Positions 52,140 to 61,652 are shown, counted from the stretch's first letter. The stretch: 64,000 nt of DNA from JAABRU01 sp041390465 (GCA_041390465.1 JAWKPW010000010.1:1-64000); one strand, 5' to 3'. The notes: generated by a model from the letters alone, not told the origin. Numbers and translations are program-made.

Positions 52140-52328
52140 TCAGGCTTTTTTGCTGTCTTCGATCTTTTCCTTTTCATCTTCTTTTGCCAAAGGATCAGAG
52201 GTCGCACTTTTGAAATTCCGGATGGCTTTGCCCATCCCCGCACCGATTTCCGGCAGCTTTCCTGCTCCGAAAATAATCAGGATAATCACCAGAATCACAA
52301 TCAGTTCCGGCATTCCGATTCCAAACAT
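52140..52328 (-). CDS. tatA: Sec-independent translocase protein TatA
   Basis: 62 residues from MFGIGMPELIVILVIILIIF, a membrane helix followed by FGAGKLPEIGAGMGKAIRNF, the amphipathic TatA/E helix, and a charged tail. GGAGGAAA precedes the ATG. TatA oligomers form the twin-arginine protein-conducting pore; no tatB/tatC is adjacent. Start set at MFGIG. Confidence 0.95.
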   Translation of the reverse strand: MFGIGMPELIVILVIILIIFGAGKLPEIGAGMGKAIRNFKSATSDPLAKEDEKEKIEDSKKA

Positions 52329-52429
52329 GGGTATTTCCTCCTCATAATATTTTTTTGTTTTTTTCTGTTCGCTTCTGTCAGAAACAGCAGGAAAAAAAGT
52401 CATCTTTTGGGCCACACAGCGCAAACATC

Positions 52430-52837
52430 CTATCCGCTTATGTCCGGAGGATCAATTTCCCTCATCAGTTGTCTGAATTCATTTGTTTTCATATACTGAT
52501 CCACGGATCCCTGGTAATCAATCCATCGCTGCCAGACTTTCAGCCAGGCTTCATTGTGCCAGTAATAATCCGGATTTCCCCTTCCCTGAAGCTGTTCAAT
52601 ATAATCAATGTATTCCTCCGCGCAACTGCAGCAGAAACGGTAGGGCACTCTCTGGTTCCGGATTCCTTTCTTTCCGCCATCCTCATCCAGTTGACGAAAG
52701 CATTTTTCACAGCGCAGAGCCCCCCGAGCCCGCTGAAACAGACTTCGGACAGCCGCAAGTTTGCGTTTGCGCATCAAAGTCTCATTTATTTTTCCTGCAT
52801 CCCGGAGTCGGGGTGCAAGTGATATTATTTCTGCCAT
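52430..52837 (-). CDS. Conserved hypothetical protein with CxxC pairs
   Basis: 135 residues. Two cysteine pairs, LRCEKCFRQL and YRFCCSCAEEYIDY, suggest a zinc-ribbon-like metal site. The C-terminal half is aromatic-rich (NPDYYWHNEAWLKVWQRWID). The family is not named here; it looks like a lineage-conserved protein with a structural zinc. Same strand as tatA, about 100 bp apart. Confidence 0.7.
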   Translation of the reverse strand: MAEIISLAPRLRDAGKINETLMRKRKLAAVRSLFQRARGALRCEKCFRQLDEDGGKKGIRNQRVPYRFCCSCAEEYIDYIEQLQGRGNPDYYWHNEAWLKVWQRWIDYQGSVDQYMKTNEFRQLMREIDPPDISG

Positions 52838-52939
52838 GATTCAAATGTCCCCGGGTGAATGATTGTCAAAAAACAATCATAACATTCCGATCAGCCCCTG
52901 TCAAATGATTCTCTCTCCGCTTCCGGCTGTGCCTGTGTT

Positions 52940-54343
52940 TTATTTTTCTGGCTTCCGGGTGTCCGGGAGAACCGGATTTCCTGATTCCTGTTTGCCGATA
53001 CATCCCCGGACAAGTCTGAGGGCTTCTTCCCTTGTGCGGATGGTTCCGCCCAGTCTGGCTGCTTCCGCAATATGCAGGATCCGCCTGAAATCCGGCGACG
53101 GTGTCAAACCGAATTCCCGAATCAGATCATGACCGCCAAGCAGGGGAGGCTCTTTTTTTCTGCGCTGAAAATCTCCAAACCGGAAATCCAGAACATTCCG
53201 GACAAAAGCCTCAAAATCCCCGGTTTCCGGAAGCTCCGACTTGGCCTGATCATCCGCAAGGGCATGAAGCAGAAGCAGGGGCGTATCTTCTCCGCATTTC
53301 ATGAAAAAGCGGATTATTGCCTTCTGACTGAGATTTTTTTGCTGTTCTGCCCGAAAAAGCAGCAGGGGTCTGAGATGGTTGCGGATGACAAAACAGGCAA
53401 ATTCCCTTTCCTGCCTGGAGCATTTCAGACGGTTCAGAATGTCTTCCGCCATGTCCGCCCCCTGTCTGTCATGGCCGTAAAAATGGATATTTCCCCCGGC
53501 ATCCGCACTGCGCGCTGCGGGTTTTCCAATATCATGGAGCAGCGCGGCAAGCTTCATCACAGGAATCAGCCGGGTGTCCAAAGATATGCGGGAGACAATG
53601 TCGGCAAGCATTTCCCCGTGAAGCATCTTTTCCAGAAACGCGTATGTCTTCAGCGTATGATCCAGCACATCAAACGCGTGAAACCTGTTCTGGGTGCAGC
53701 CTTTGAGGGCCTGCAGTTCCGGAATCATTGCAAACAGAAGCCCGTTTTCGGCCATGAGATCAAGATATGCATGGGAGCCGGACCCTGCAAAAAGTTTCAT
53801 CAGCTCCGCATGGATGCGCTCGCCCGCGCTTGTCCGGATGCGCTGCGCGTGTTTTCTGACTGCGGACAGGGTTTGGGATTCAATTTCAAAATCCAGCGCA
53901 GCGGCCATGCGGAAGGTGCGCAGGAGCCGGAGGGGATCGTCTGTGAATGCCTTTTCCGAAACCATGCGGATGCGTTTTTGCTCCAAATCCCGCATACCTC
54001 CGGTGCAGTCAAGGATGCGGCTGTCTTCCAGGGAATATCCCAGAGCATTTACTGTGAAATCCCGGCGTTTCAGATCCGCTTCCAAAGACAGACCGCTGAG
54101 GGGGCAGATGTCAAAACACTGCTTTCCGGAAACCACCCGGTAAACGAGCAGACCGGGTTTTCCCAAAGGAACAAAAGAGCCCTGCATGGCAGATGCCAGT
54201 TGCCGGGCAAATTTTTCCGCGTTTTCTGTTACCGCAATGTCATAATCAAGAGGTTCGCGGCCCAAAAGCAGATCCCGGACAGCGCCGCCCACCAGGTATG
54301 CGCCTTTTCTGTCCTTTATTTTGTCAAAAATTTCCGTAAGCAA
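52940..54343 (-). CDS. CCA-adding enzyme/poly(A) polymerase family protein with HD domain
   Basis: 467 residues. The class II nucleotidyltransferase head has GAYLVGGAVRDLLLGREPLD (Gly-Gly...RD), YDIAV (catalytic DxD-like), RRDFTVNALGYS and DDPLRLLRTFRMAA. An HD domain follows with LAALLHDIGKPAARS and HFYGHDRQGADMAE. It would add or repair the 3' CCA of tRNA, or act as poly(A) polymerase/A-adding enzyme; the exact split of function cannot be judged. Complete; long frames on the opposite strand are shadows. Confidence 0.85.
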   Translation of the reverse strand: MLTEIFDKIKDRKGAYLVGGAVRDLLLGREPLDYDIAVTENAEKFARQLASAMQGSFVPLGKPGLLVYRVVSGKQCFDICPLSGLSLEADLKRRDFTVNALGYSLEDSRILDCTGGMRDLEQKRIRMVSEKAFTDDPLRLLRTFRMAAALDFEIESQTLSAVRKHAQRIRTSAGERIHAELMKLFAGSGSHAYLDLMAENGLLFAMIPELQALKGCTQNRFHAFDVLDHTLKTYAFLEKMLHGEMLADIVSRISLDTRLIPVMKLAALLHDIGKPAARSADAGGNIHFYGHDRQGADMAEDILNRLKCSRQEREFACFVIRNHLRPLLLFRAEQQKNLSQKAIIRFFMKCGEDTPLLLLHALADDQAKSELPETGDFEAFVRNVLDFRFGDFQRRKKEPPLLGGHDLIREFGLTPSPDFRRILHIAEAARLGGTIRTREEALRLVRGCIGKQESGNPVLPDTRKPEK

Positions 54344-54373
54344 GTGTATTGGGTTCCTTATGTGACGGGATCT

Positions 54374-54597
54374 GATACCAAATCGCCATTGAATTTATGC
54401 AATGCCTGCCCTTAAGTCAGGCGCGGAGGAGTCCCGAACGGAAAGTCTGGGAAACTGGGATGATTCATAACATCCTGCCGAAATTCCGTTTCACTTCATT
54501 TCGGCACTCCGGAACCTCCCCTGCCTGACAGCATTGAAGCGGAGCGCGGGAACGGGATTCATTGACAGGTATATTTCCAATGGAGAATTGGTATGAA
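54374..54597. repeat. Family C element, long copy with nested ~100 bp repeat
   Basis: About 223 bp: ATACCAAATCGCCATTGAAT at the left and TTTCCAATGGAGAATTGGTAT at the right. The interior 54418-54516 matches 10960-11058. It ends directly upstream of an ATG. Confidence 0.75.
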
Positions 54598-54622
54598 ATC
54601 TGAAAAAGATTTGTCAGCAGAA

Positions 54623-55006
54623 TCACTTTCTGAACAAATCACCAAATTTGCCAAGTATTTCATTATGAAATCTGTCATCTGCCATGTATTTCAAAACCCA
54701 GGGCAAAAAAGGATGACGGGAATCAGAATACGCATCCAGTCTTTCGATTGCAGAATCTCCCAGATGGATAAGCAGCGCACTGACAAAATCGATAAACAGG
54801 AAAAATCCCTCCACAGTTTTGGCATCGAAATCATTTTTGCAGTAATCCCCCGGATCTCCAAGTGACTTTATTTTTTCTGCCAGTATTTCCGCATCGTCCG
54901 GGCGAATGTTTTCCTTTATCTCCTTCAGCAGTGCCAAAGGCAGGGAACCGGAAATCATTTCAGAAAAAGCCTTTTCCAGATCTTCACGCAGCTTCATGGC
55001 TATCAT
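54623..55006 (-). CDS. Hypothetical protein
   Basis: 127 residues, predicted all-helical and soluble (MKLREDLEKAFSEMISGSLP, FFLFIDFVSALLIHLGDSAI, HPFLPWVLKYMADDRFHNEI). No motif was recognised. The fourth residue is an alternative Met start. It is bracketed by a family C and a family D element. Confidence 0.6.
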   Translation of the reverse strand: MIAMKLREDLEKAFSEMISGSLPLALLKEIKENIRPDDAEILAEKIKSLGDPGDYCKNDFDAKTVEGFFLFIDFVSALLIHLGDSAIERLDAYSDSRHPFLPWVLKYMADDRFHNEILGKFGDLFRK

Positions 55007-55040
55007 CCTGCCGGTCTGTCCGATTTATCCAATTTTCGTT

Positions 55041-55190
55041 GGTGGGTCAAACCGGTTGACAGAAACGCTCCCCTCCCTCAGGGAGGGGCTGGGGGAGGGG
55101 CAAAATATTGTTTATTGCAAGTTGCTGTCACCCTCCCCTGACCCCTCCCTCAGGGAGGGGAAGCAGAATCAACGGATTTGACCCTTTATC
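55041..55190. repeat. MITE-like element, family D (copy 3) with GAGGGG hairpins
   Basis: About 150 bp with ends GGTGGGTCAAACCGGTTGAC and AATCAACGGATTTGACCC. The interior has two CCCTCCCTCAGGGAGGGG palindromes instead of the interior of copies 1 and 2. It is flanked on both sides by the 14 bp direct repeat TTTATCCAATTTTC (55024-55037 and 55185-55198), the second of which contains the stop of the ABC gene. Confidence 0.7.
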
Positions 55191-55848
55191 CAATTTTCCC
55201 GTCACGCAGCAAAATCACCCTGTCTGCCATATCCGCAATTTCCGCACTGTGCGTGACCAGCACCAGCGCAGCATTTTTCTCCTGCCGGAGTTCAAAAAGA
55301 AGGTCCAAGACCGCGCGGCTGTGCGCTGAATCCAGATTTCCTGTGGGTTCATCCGCAAAAATGATCTTTGGTTCATTGATCAGCGCGCGGCAGATGGCCA
55401 CCCTTTGCTTTTCCCCGCCGGAAAGCTGATGGGGAAAGCCGTTCTTCCGCTTTCCCATGCCTGCCCGTTCCAGAAGAAGTCCGGCTTTTCGGGCAGCCTC
55501 CGGATCGCGTCTGAATTCTGCGGGAAACATGACATTTTCCAGCGCTGTCAAAGAGGGAATCAGATGAAAGGACTGGAACACAAAACCGAATACAGCGTTC
55601 CGCAGAGGCGCGAGTTCATCTTCCTTCAGATGACTGATTTCCTTTCCCGCAATCAGCACCTTTCCGGAATCCGGTCTGTCCAGCCCGGACATCAGGGTAA
55701 GAAGTGTGCTTTTCCCGCTGCCGCTGCTTCCCGCAATCACGAGAAATTCCCCGGCATCCACCGAAAGGCTGATCTGATCCAGAATGCGGATTTCCCGGTT
55801 TTCCACAGTATAACTCTTGCAAAGGTCTGCAGTTTCAACCATTTTCAT
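55186..55848 (-). CDS. ABC transporter ATP-binding protein (LolD/MacB type)
   Basis: 220 residues with a complete ATPase: Walker A AGSSGSGKSTLLTLMSG, Q-loop FVFQSFHLIPSL, signature QLSGGEKQRVAICRA, Walker B IIFADEPTGNLDS and switch His in LVTHSAEIAD. The pattern PTGNLDS and length place it with LolD/FtsE/MacB-type exporters. No permease is adjacent: upstream is the kinase (4 bp overlap), downstream a repeat. The stop lies within the 14 bp direct repeat beside the family D element, so the permease gene may have been displaced. Confidence 0.9.
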   Translation of the reverse strand: MKMVETADLCKSYTVENREIRILDQISLSVDAGEFLVIAGSSGSGKSTLLTLMSGLDRPDSGKVLIAGKEISHLKEDELAPLRNAVFGFVFQSFHLIPSLTALENVMFPAEFRRDPEAARKAGLLLERAGMGKRKNGFPHQLSGGEKQRVAICRALINEPKIIFADEPTGNLDSAHSRAVLDLLFELRQEKNAALVLVTHSAEIADMADRVILLRDGKIG

Positions 55849-58643
55849 TTTTTTGTATCCATTGCATACAGTCTGTCAAGTATTTTGGGAAAATCTGCCA
55901 GCAGTTTTTCTGTTTCCCGGATGTTCAGATTCTGGGTATGCTCATGCAGCCTTTTTCCATAGGCCGTGACAGACGCACACCCGTATTCTTCCCCCATTTG
56001 TTTCAGTTGCAGGGCGAAGGCAGCAATTTCATCAATGACCAGCACTTCCCCTATCTCTTTGCGCAAAGGGATAATCTCTGCTTCCAGCCGGGAAATGAGT
56101 TCGGGAAGTCTGTCTTTCTCCGGCATATCCGCTGTAAAGTCTTTTGCATCCGCTGCTGTTTTCCTGACAGTGCTGTATGGGAGAAAACGTTTCAGTTCCT
56201 CAAAAAACTGGTTACGGGACAGGGGTTTGCGCAGATATCCGTCAAAAAGTTCTTTTATTTTTTCTTCTGTATCCTTCATGGCCGAGGCTGTCAGGGCAAT
56301 CACCGGAATCTGTCTGAGCCGATCATCGTGTTTGATGATTTGGGTCACTTCATATCCGTCTCTGCCCGGCATCCGCAGATCCATGAGAATCAGATCCGGA
56401 AGCCTGTGCAGACGGCCAAGGAGCTGCAGCGCGGCATCCCCGTTTTCTGTTTCCATCAGGGTGAGGTCTGTATGCTCCAGATAGCCCATCACCAGATCAA
56501 TATTGGAACGGATGTCATCGGCAATGAGAATGGTTCCGGGCCCGAAGCAGAGATTTTCCTCCTCCTGCCCGGCAGTGTCTTCCAAAGGAGGCTCTCCTTC
56601 CGCAGTTTCCACATTCCAAAGTTCCAAACGGAACAGACTGCCTTTGCCCACCTCACTTTGCACGGAAACCCTGCCCTTCATCATTTCCGCCAGACTTCGG
56701 GTGATGGCAAGCCCCAGCCCTGTGCCGCCGTACTGCCAGTTTTTCTGCCCCTCCTGCTGACGGAAGCATTCAAAAATCGCTTCCCGCTGATTTTCGGGAA
56801 TGCCGATGCCTGTGTCTTCCACTTCGATAATCAGACAGACCGCATTTTGGGAGGCATCAGGATGATCCTCCCGGCATTCCGGATCCTTCCGGCAGTACGC
56901 GCGGATGATGACACCTCCATGATGGGTGAATTTCAAAGCATTTCCCAGCAGATTCATCAGAATCTGCCGAATGCGCACTTCATCCAGAAGCAGCGCGGGG
57001 GGAATGTCCTTCCCCATTTCTGTTTTCAGTGTGACTTCCTTTTCTCCGAACTTTGGGGACAGTATCTGCACCATATCCATGACAAGATGTTTGAGATTGA
57101 CGGGTTCCTTTTCAATTTTCATGCGGCCTGCCTCAATTTTGGAAAGATCCAGAATATCATCTATGAGGGTGAGCAGGGTTTTCCCGCTGGTATGGATATT
57201 CTGCAGATATTTTCTCTGCCGGGGATCCCAGATTTTGTCCATCAGCAGCTCACTGAATCCGAGAATGGCATTCATGGGGGTGCGGATTTCATGGCTCATA
57301 TTGGCCAGAAACACACTTTTGGCCCGGTTCGCCGCCTCTGCCGCTTCCTTGGCTTTCTCCAGTTCCATCCGGTTCTCCCGCCGCAGGGTGATGTCGCGAG
57401 CGTTGAGCACAACGGACTTCATGGCCCGGTTGTTCAGAAGATTGATGCAGTGGGATTCCACATACAGCCAGTGTCCGGCCCGGTGACGCATCCGATGCTC
57501 AATCACGCGGGGATATGCTCCCTTTCCCTTCAGCAGAGAATGGAGCATTTCCTGCCAGGCTTCCCTGTCTTCCTCATGGAAAAGGGAAAATACAGAAGAT
57601 CCTTTCAGTTCTCCGACATAGTATCCCAGAACCGGTGTGAGCGTGGGACTCTGATACACGATTTCCCCATCTGCTTTGAAGGTCAGAATAATGTCCTTTC
57701 CATACTCTGTCAGGCCCCGGAAGCGTTCCTCACTTTGCCGGATCTGCCGGTTTCGGAGAAAGACCAGCCCCAAAACGATAAGAAACACTGCACCTGCCTG
57801 AAAAACCAGCCTGCGCACAAAAACCGGATCAAAACGCTGCTCATAACGCACAGAAAGCCATTTGTGACGGATGGCATTGTGATCCTCCACTGTGATGGAG
57901 GCAATGGCTTTTTCCATAATGCCGGTCAGCAGCGGCCAGTCTTTCCGGACAGCGACAGAGAGTGTGTAGTAGTCGTATGAGGTCGGAGCCGCAACTTTCA
58001 GATTCGCCAGCCCGTTTTTTTCAATCAGATAACTGGCAGCGGCCAGATTCGCGATATGGGCATCTGCGAGTCCCACAGCCACTTTTTCCAGGCATCCCAA
58101 AGGAGAATCCGCAAACACGGGAACATAGTCAATGCCGTCCTTTTCCAGCCAGCCGTGGGGAAAGACTTTGGGAACCACAGATATTTTTTTCCCTTTCAGG
58201 TCTTTGACACCGCTGACAAAAGGCGCATCCTTCTGCGTAATAATCACCACAGGAAAGGAAAGATAGGGAGAGGTGAAATTCATATAGGCTGCCCTGTCCG
58301 GAGATGCGGACGCACAGGAAAGCATGTCAATCTCCCGGTTCTCCATTTTTTTCAGCACTTCCGGCCAGGGCATGTCCGGCATTTTCTCAAAGTGTATGTC
58401 CATCCGCTCGCTGATAAGATACATATAATCGGCACACATGCCATGATGACTGTTGTCCTTTTCAATATAATAAAAGGGGGGAAACGCGCGGGGCCCCGTG
58501 ACCCGGATGGGTTTGTGCGTTTCCAGCCACCGGATTTCCTCCGGACTCAGGGGGATTTCCTGTTTCTGTTCTTCCGCAGCACACAGCACGCAACAGAAGA
58601 CGGTCATCGCGGCAAGAATCAGAAAAGTGTGTTTTTTTGTCAT
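55845..58643 (-). CDS. Hybrid sensor histidine kinase with periplasmic solute-binding domain
   Basis: 932 residues from MTKKHTFLILAAMTVFCCVL (signal peptide; an earlier start at 58676 is possible). Order: SBP_bac_3-type sensor (~45-270; IRVTGPRAFPPFYYIEKDNS), membrane helix (LVFQAGAVFLIVLGLVFL), PAS domain (FRGLTEYGKDIILTFKADGE), HisKA with H in FLANMSHEIRTPMNAILGFS, HATPase (MNLLGNALKFTHHGGV, DTGIGIPEN, GTGLGLAITRSLAEMM) and receiver with DLILMDLRMPGRDGY. The C-terminal ~90 residues resemble an HPt domain but the expected phospho-His motif is not seen. It senses a small periplasmic ligand. Overlaps the ABC gene by 4 bp. Confidence 0.85.
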   Translation of the reverse strand: MTKKHTFLILAAMTVFCCVLCAAEEQKQEIPLSPEEIRWLETHKPIRVTGPRAFPPFYYIEKDNSHHGMCADYMYLISERMDIHFEKMPDMPWPEVLKKMENREIDMLSCASASPDRAAYMNFTSPYLSFPVVIITQKDAPFVSGVKDLKGKKISVVPKVFPHGWLEKDGIDYVPVFADSPLGCLEKVAVGLADAHIANLAAASYLIEKNGLANLKVAAPTSYDYYTLSVAVRKDWPLLTGIMEKAIASITVEDHNAIRHKWLSVRYEQRFDPVFVRRLVFQAGAVFLIVLGLVFLRNRQIRQSEERFRGLTEYGKDIILTFKADGEIVYQSPTLTPVLGYYVGELKGSSVFSLFHEEDREAWQEMLHSLLKGKGAYPRVIEHRMRHRAGHWLYVESHCINLLNNRAMKSVVLNARDITLRRENRMELEKAKEAAEAANRAKSVFLANMSHEIRTPMNAILGFSELLMDKIWDPRQRKYLQNIHTSGKTLLTLIDDILDLSKIEAGRMKIEKEPVNLKHLVMDMVQILSPKFGEKEVTLKTEMGKDIPPALLLDEVRIRQILMNLLGNALKFTHHGGVIIRAYCRKDPECREDHPDASQNAVCLIIEVEDTGIGIPENQREAIFECFRQQEGQKNWQYGGTGLGLAITRSLAEMMKGRVSVQSEVGKGSLFRLELWNVETAEGEPPLEDTAGQEEENLCFGPGTILIADDIRSNIDLVMGYLEHTDLTLMETENGDAALQLLGRLHRLPDLILMDLRMPGRDGYEVTQIIKHDDRLRQIPVIALTASAMKDTEEKIKELFDGYLRKPLSRNQFFEELKRFLPYSTVRKTAADAKDFTADMPEKDRLPELISRLEAEIIPLRKEIGEVLVIDEIAAFALQLKQMGEEYGCASVTAYGKRLHEHTQNLNIRETEKLLADFPKILDRLYAMDTKK

Positions 58644-58672
58644 CAGCCTTATCATCAGCATGGATGCTGCTC

Positions 58673-60304
58673 TCATTGTGCTGTCTGAAAGCGGGATTTG
58701 ATATGTTCATAGGGCAGCAGCGTGGAAAGACGTTTATCCTCAATCGCTTTGCCCACAGTGAAATGATAGAGACTCTGAAAACTGTTGTCTCTGAGTCCCA
58801 GAAGTTCATGCACAGGATCATCAAAAAAGCAGCCAATCCCGGTTCCCCGGAAACCGTATGCCTCAGCCTCCAGATAAAGCACCTGGCCGATCATGCCGCA
58901 TTCCCGGAACAGATCACGGTAACGGAAAGGCTCCTTTTCCACAATGGATCGAAATTCTGCCAGCATTCCCAGAGAAAATGCGCTGTCTCCCGCAATGGCC
59001 TGATCGCAGCTCAGGGAAATGGCAGTTTCTGTCACATCCCCTTTTTGGAGCAGATACAGGGGAAAATCCGCGGTGACCTGCTGCCACAGCAGATGACCGG
59101 CTGTTCTGCTCCGGATTTTTGCCAAATCTGTCTCCGCGCGCAGAAAAAAATACATTCCCGGTTCCAGTTCCTTTATCCGGTGAACAAAGATCAGCAGATG
59201 CACGCGGGGATTTTCTGCTTTGGCATCAAAAGGCGGCACATTTTTCCGGGGAAGGGTTTTATCCAGCATGGCAAAAAAAATTTCCCTGTCCATGCGCGCG
59301 CTGCGGCTGAAAGCTGTGGCACTTCGGCGGCTGCGGATAATGTCTGCTGCCCGGAGAGAGGAAAGAACATTGCTTCGGAAAGGTCGGGTGCTGAGAGTGC
59401 CCTGAATTTCCGGTGTGCGGGGTTTTCGCGTGCATTCCGCAGTATCGTAAATGATGTCCCAGCGGATTGTCCGTGAACTCAGGGCATTGGGGATTCCCTA
59501 CACAGAAAGACCGGAAAAATCTGCAAGAATATCGTCCGGCAGAGTTCGGGGGATCTCTGATCCGGCGGCATGGACCGCACACAGCACTTCCGCTTCCTCT
59601 GCTTCAGATTCTTTCCATTGTGTCCGGTCAAAACCCAGGACATTGCTCATATCCGCATGGGAAAGGCAGTGCAGACAGCTCAGTTTCCATCCCATGAGAC
59701 CGGCTGAAAAACGCAGCGCAGCCAGGGCATGGCCAGTATCCAGATTGCAGTAACGGAAGGCCCTTTCCCCGTATTTCCAGGATTCCCGCCAGAAAATGCT
59801 GCTCAGACCGATAAAAAAAACTTGGGTCTGAAAATGATTGCGTATTTTTTCCCACAGTTGGGCAGAAACATCTGCACGGGGCTCCAGCGCGTGCAGAAAG
59901 GAATTGTAATGATACAGTCCGGATTTCAGATTTTCCTGTTCCGGCAGTATCAGATACGCCTCTTCCGGATGGAGATTTCCGCTGGATGGATTCATTCTCA
60001 GGGACCATCGCTCTGCCCCCGCGGATTTCCAGGCTGAAATCCCCAGAGAAAGCTCCAGAAATCCCCCGATATTCTCCCGATCAAAGGGCAGGACAGAATG
60101 TCTTTCCCTTTGATACAGATTCATATGTTCCCCGGCAGGATCTGTTTTCAGAAGCGGGAGAGACAGGAGATCACTTACTTTGTAAAACCGGAAGGGATTT
60201 GGCTGGTTTTTCCAGTCCATGTATCCGGCAGATCGGGCAAAGCGGTGAAAATGATGTTTTGTTTCCTCATGACAGCGGAAAACCTTTTTGGCATTTTTGT
60301 CCAT
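58673..60304 (-). pseudogene. SagB-type double nitroreductase-domain protein interrupted by one in-frame TAG
   Basis: 543 sense-coded positions in a single frame. The first nitroreductase-like domain (RERHSVLPFDRENIGGFLEL, NPSSGNLHPEEAYLILPEQ, LDTGHALAALRFSAGLMGW) ends ADFSGLSV, then TAG (59498-59500), then GIPNALSSRTIRWDIIYDTA and a second domain (IIRSRRSATAFSR, MYFFLRAETDLAKI, LGMLAEFRSIVEKEPFRYRD, GTGIGCFFDDPVHELLG). SagB-type proteins are FMN oxidoreductases, here as a tandem fusion. Except for the TAG there is no frameshift. It is either an amber mutation, two separately started proteins, or read-through; an internal start near 59293 exists but would miss ~65 residues. Confidence 0.8.
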
Positions 60305-60447
60305 AACCTGATTTCCAGTCTCCTGCCTTTGTCCCCCTGTCAGCCGGGACAGTGATTCTTCTGCTGGGGATCAAACCGGTTGATTTCCCTCTCGCTTCCT
60401 CCGGCGGGGGGGCATGCGTTTCTTTCTGCATCATCTGCCGGTCTGAT

Positions 60448-60597
60448 TCCGATTCTCCATTGATTTGATGCAGTGCCTTCCGCACAGCCGAAAGTTTTCG
60501 GGTATTCAGAAAAACCGGATTTTTCGGAAAAATCCGGTTTTTCTGAGGAACCGGCAGAAGATATTGCATAACTTCACTTCAACAGTGATTTGGTATG
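60448..60597. repeat. Family C element with nested family B palindrome (60506-60546)
   Basis: Left end ATTCCGATTCTCCATTGATT, interior GATGCAGTGCCTTCCGCACA shared with the 32061 copy, a perfect TCAGAAAAACCGGATTTTTC hairpin at 60506-60546, right end TTCAACAGTGATTTGGTAT. Same nested arrangement as 47755-47893. Confidence 0.7.
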
Positions 60598-60636
60598 ATC
60601 CGGTGCGATTCATTTCTGATGCGAATCAAGACACAG

Positions 60637-60667
60637 GATTTGACAACTTTCGAAAAGTTGTCAAATC
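60637..60667. repeat. TTGACAACTTT palindrome, family A (copy 7)
   Basis: GATTTGACAACTTTCGAAAAGTTGTCAAATC, perfect but for the loop; lies 65 bp beyond the regulator stop. Confidence 0.75.
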
Positions 60668-60731
60668 TCCTCTTGTTTTATAATTTATTGTTTTAATTTA
60701 ATATGACATTTTTGACTTTTCATTCGCATTC

Positions 60732-61652
60732 TTATTTTTTTTCTATTTTCAGTATGCGCTCTGCTGATGCCTGTATCAGGATTTTGATATTGTCCTTGAG
60801 ATTTCCTTCCATGCGGGCAATGATTTCCGCAAAGGTGGCAGGTGTGATATGCCGGATTTTCTCCAGAGCCGGAAATCCGGTCAAATCTCCCACAATGATC
60901 ATCTGCCGGTTTTCAACTCCCATCTGCTGCATGATGTCCCGGATTTCATCCACTTCTTTTGTCACATTCATCAATATGGAGGTCAGGGGCAGAGTCTTTC
61001 CCGTGACACCCGGAGGCTTTTCATTGAACTTTACGGAAAACGCCCCCCTTTCCAGCAGAAAGATGCGCTGAAGAGCCTGTTCACCGGTGAAATGTCCCTG
61101 CCGGGCATACAGAAACCCTCCGTTGTCCACCACGATCTCGGCATTCATCTCCTTCATCCGGATCGTGGCGGTTTTCATTCCGATTTCCAGACTCTGCAAA
61201 AGGTCAGAAACACCCACATCTGCCAGTTCCCCTTCCATATGCCCCTCATGGGGACATCTCCTGTCCATCCGCCGCAGCACAGCTTTGATGCGGGCCAGAA
61301 GTTCGGATCGGTCAAAGGGTTTGACAATATAATCATCAGCGCCCAGTTCCAGACCCTTTGTGATGATTTCCTGCCGTTTCAGGGCTGTCAGAAAAATCAC
61401 TGCCACATGCTGTCTGGATCTGTTTTTCTTGATTTTGCGGATCAGTTGAAAACCGTCCATTCCCGGCATCTGAATATCCAGCAGCACAAGATGGGGTTTG
61501 CGCTCATCAAGCATTTTCAGTCCCTGTTCGCCATCGAGCGCGTGGATTGCATCATAACCTGATTTTTTCAGGTAATTTCCGACAATCAGGTGATGCGTGG
61601 GATCATCATCAATGATTAAAATCAGATAGTCAGACACATTTTTCCTCTGCAT
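60732..61652 (-). CDS. Response regulator with DUF4388 (PATAN) output domain
   Basis: 306 residues. Receiver 8-125: LILIIDDDPTHHLIVGNYLK, phospho-Asp in HLVLLDIQMPGMDGF, Thr in VIFLTALKR, Lys in DDYIVKPFDRSELL. The DUF4388 domain (~138-290) has EGELADVGVSDLLQSLEIGM, GFLYARQGHFTGEQALQRI and RGAFSVKF. Such proteins occur in Desulfobacterota and Myxococcota signalling, often linked to motility or polarity, without DNA binding. Single gene flanked by family A palindromes on both sides. Confidence 0.85.
   Translation of the reverse strand: MQRKNVSDYLILIIDDDPTHHLIVGNYLKKSGYDAIHALDGEQGLKMLDERKPHLVLLDIQMPGMDGFQLIRKIKKNRSRQHVAVIFLTALKRQEIITKGLELGADDYIVKPFDRSELLARIKAVLRRMDRRCPHEGHMEGELADVGVSDLLQSLEIGMKTATIRMKEMNAEIVVDNGGFLYARQGHFTGEQALQRIFLLERGAFSVKFNEKPPGVTGKTLPLTSILMNVTKEVDEIRDIMQQMGVENRQMIIVGDLTGFPALEKIRHITPATFAEIIARMEGNLKDNIKILIQASAERILKIEKK

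Noticed and set aside
53072..54415. A 447-codon open frame antisense to the CCA-adding-type gene.
   Set aside because: No family resemblance; the minus-strand protein is a clear nucleotidyltransferase.
55938..57980. A 680-codon open frame antisense to the hybrid histidine kinase.
   Set aside because: Composition (His/Phe/Gln-rich) is typical of a shadow of a coding strand; the kinase motifs are on the other strand.
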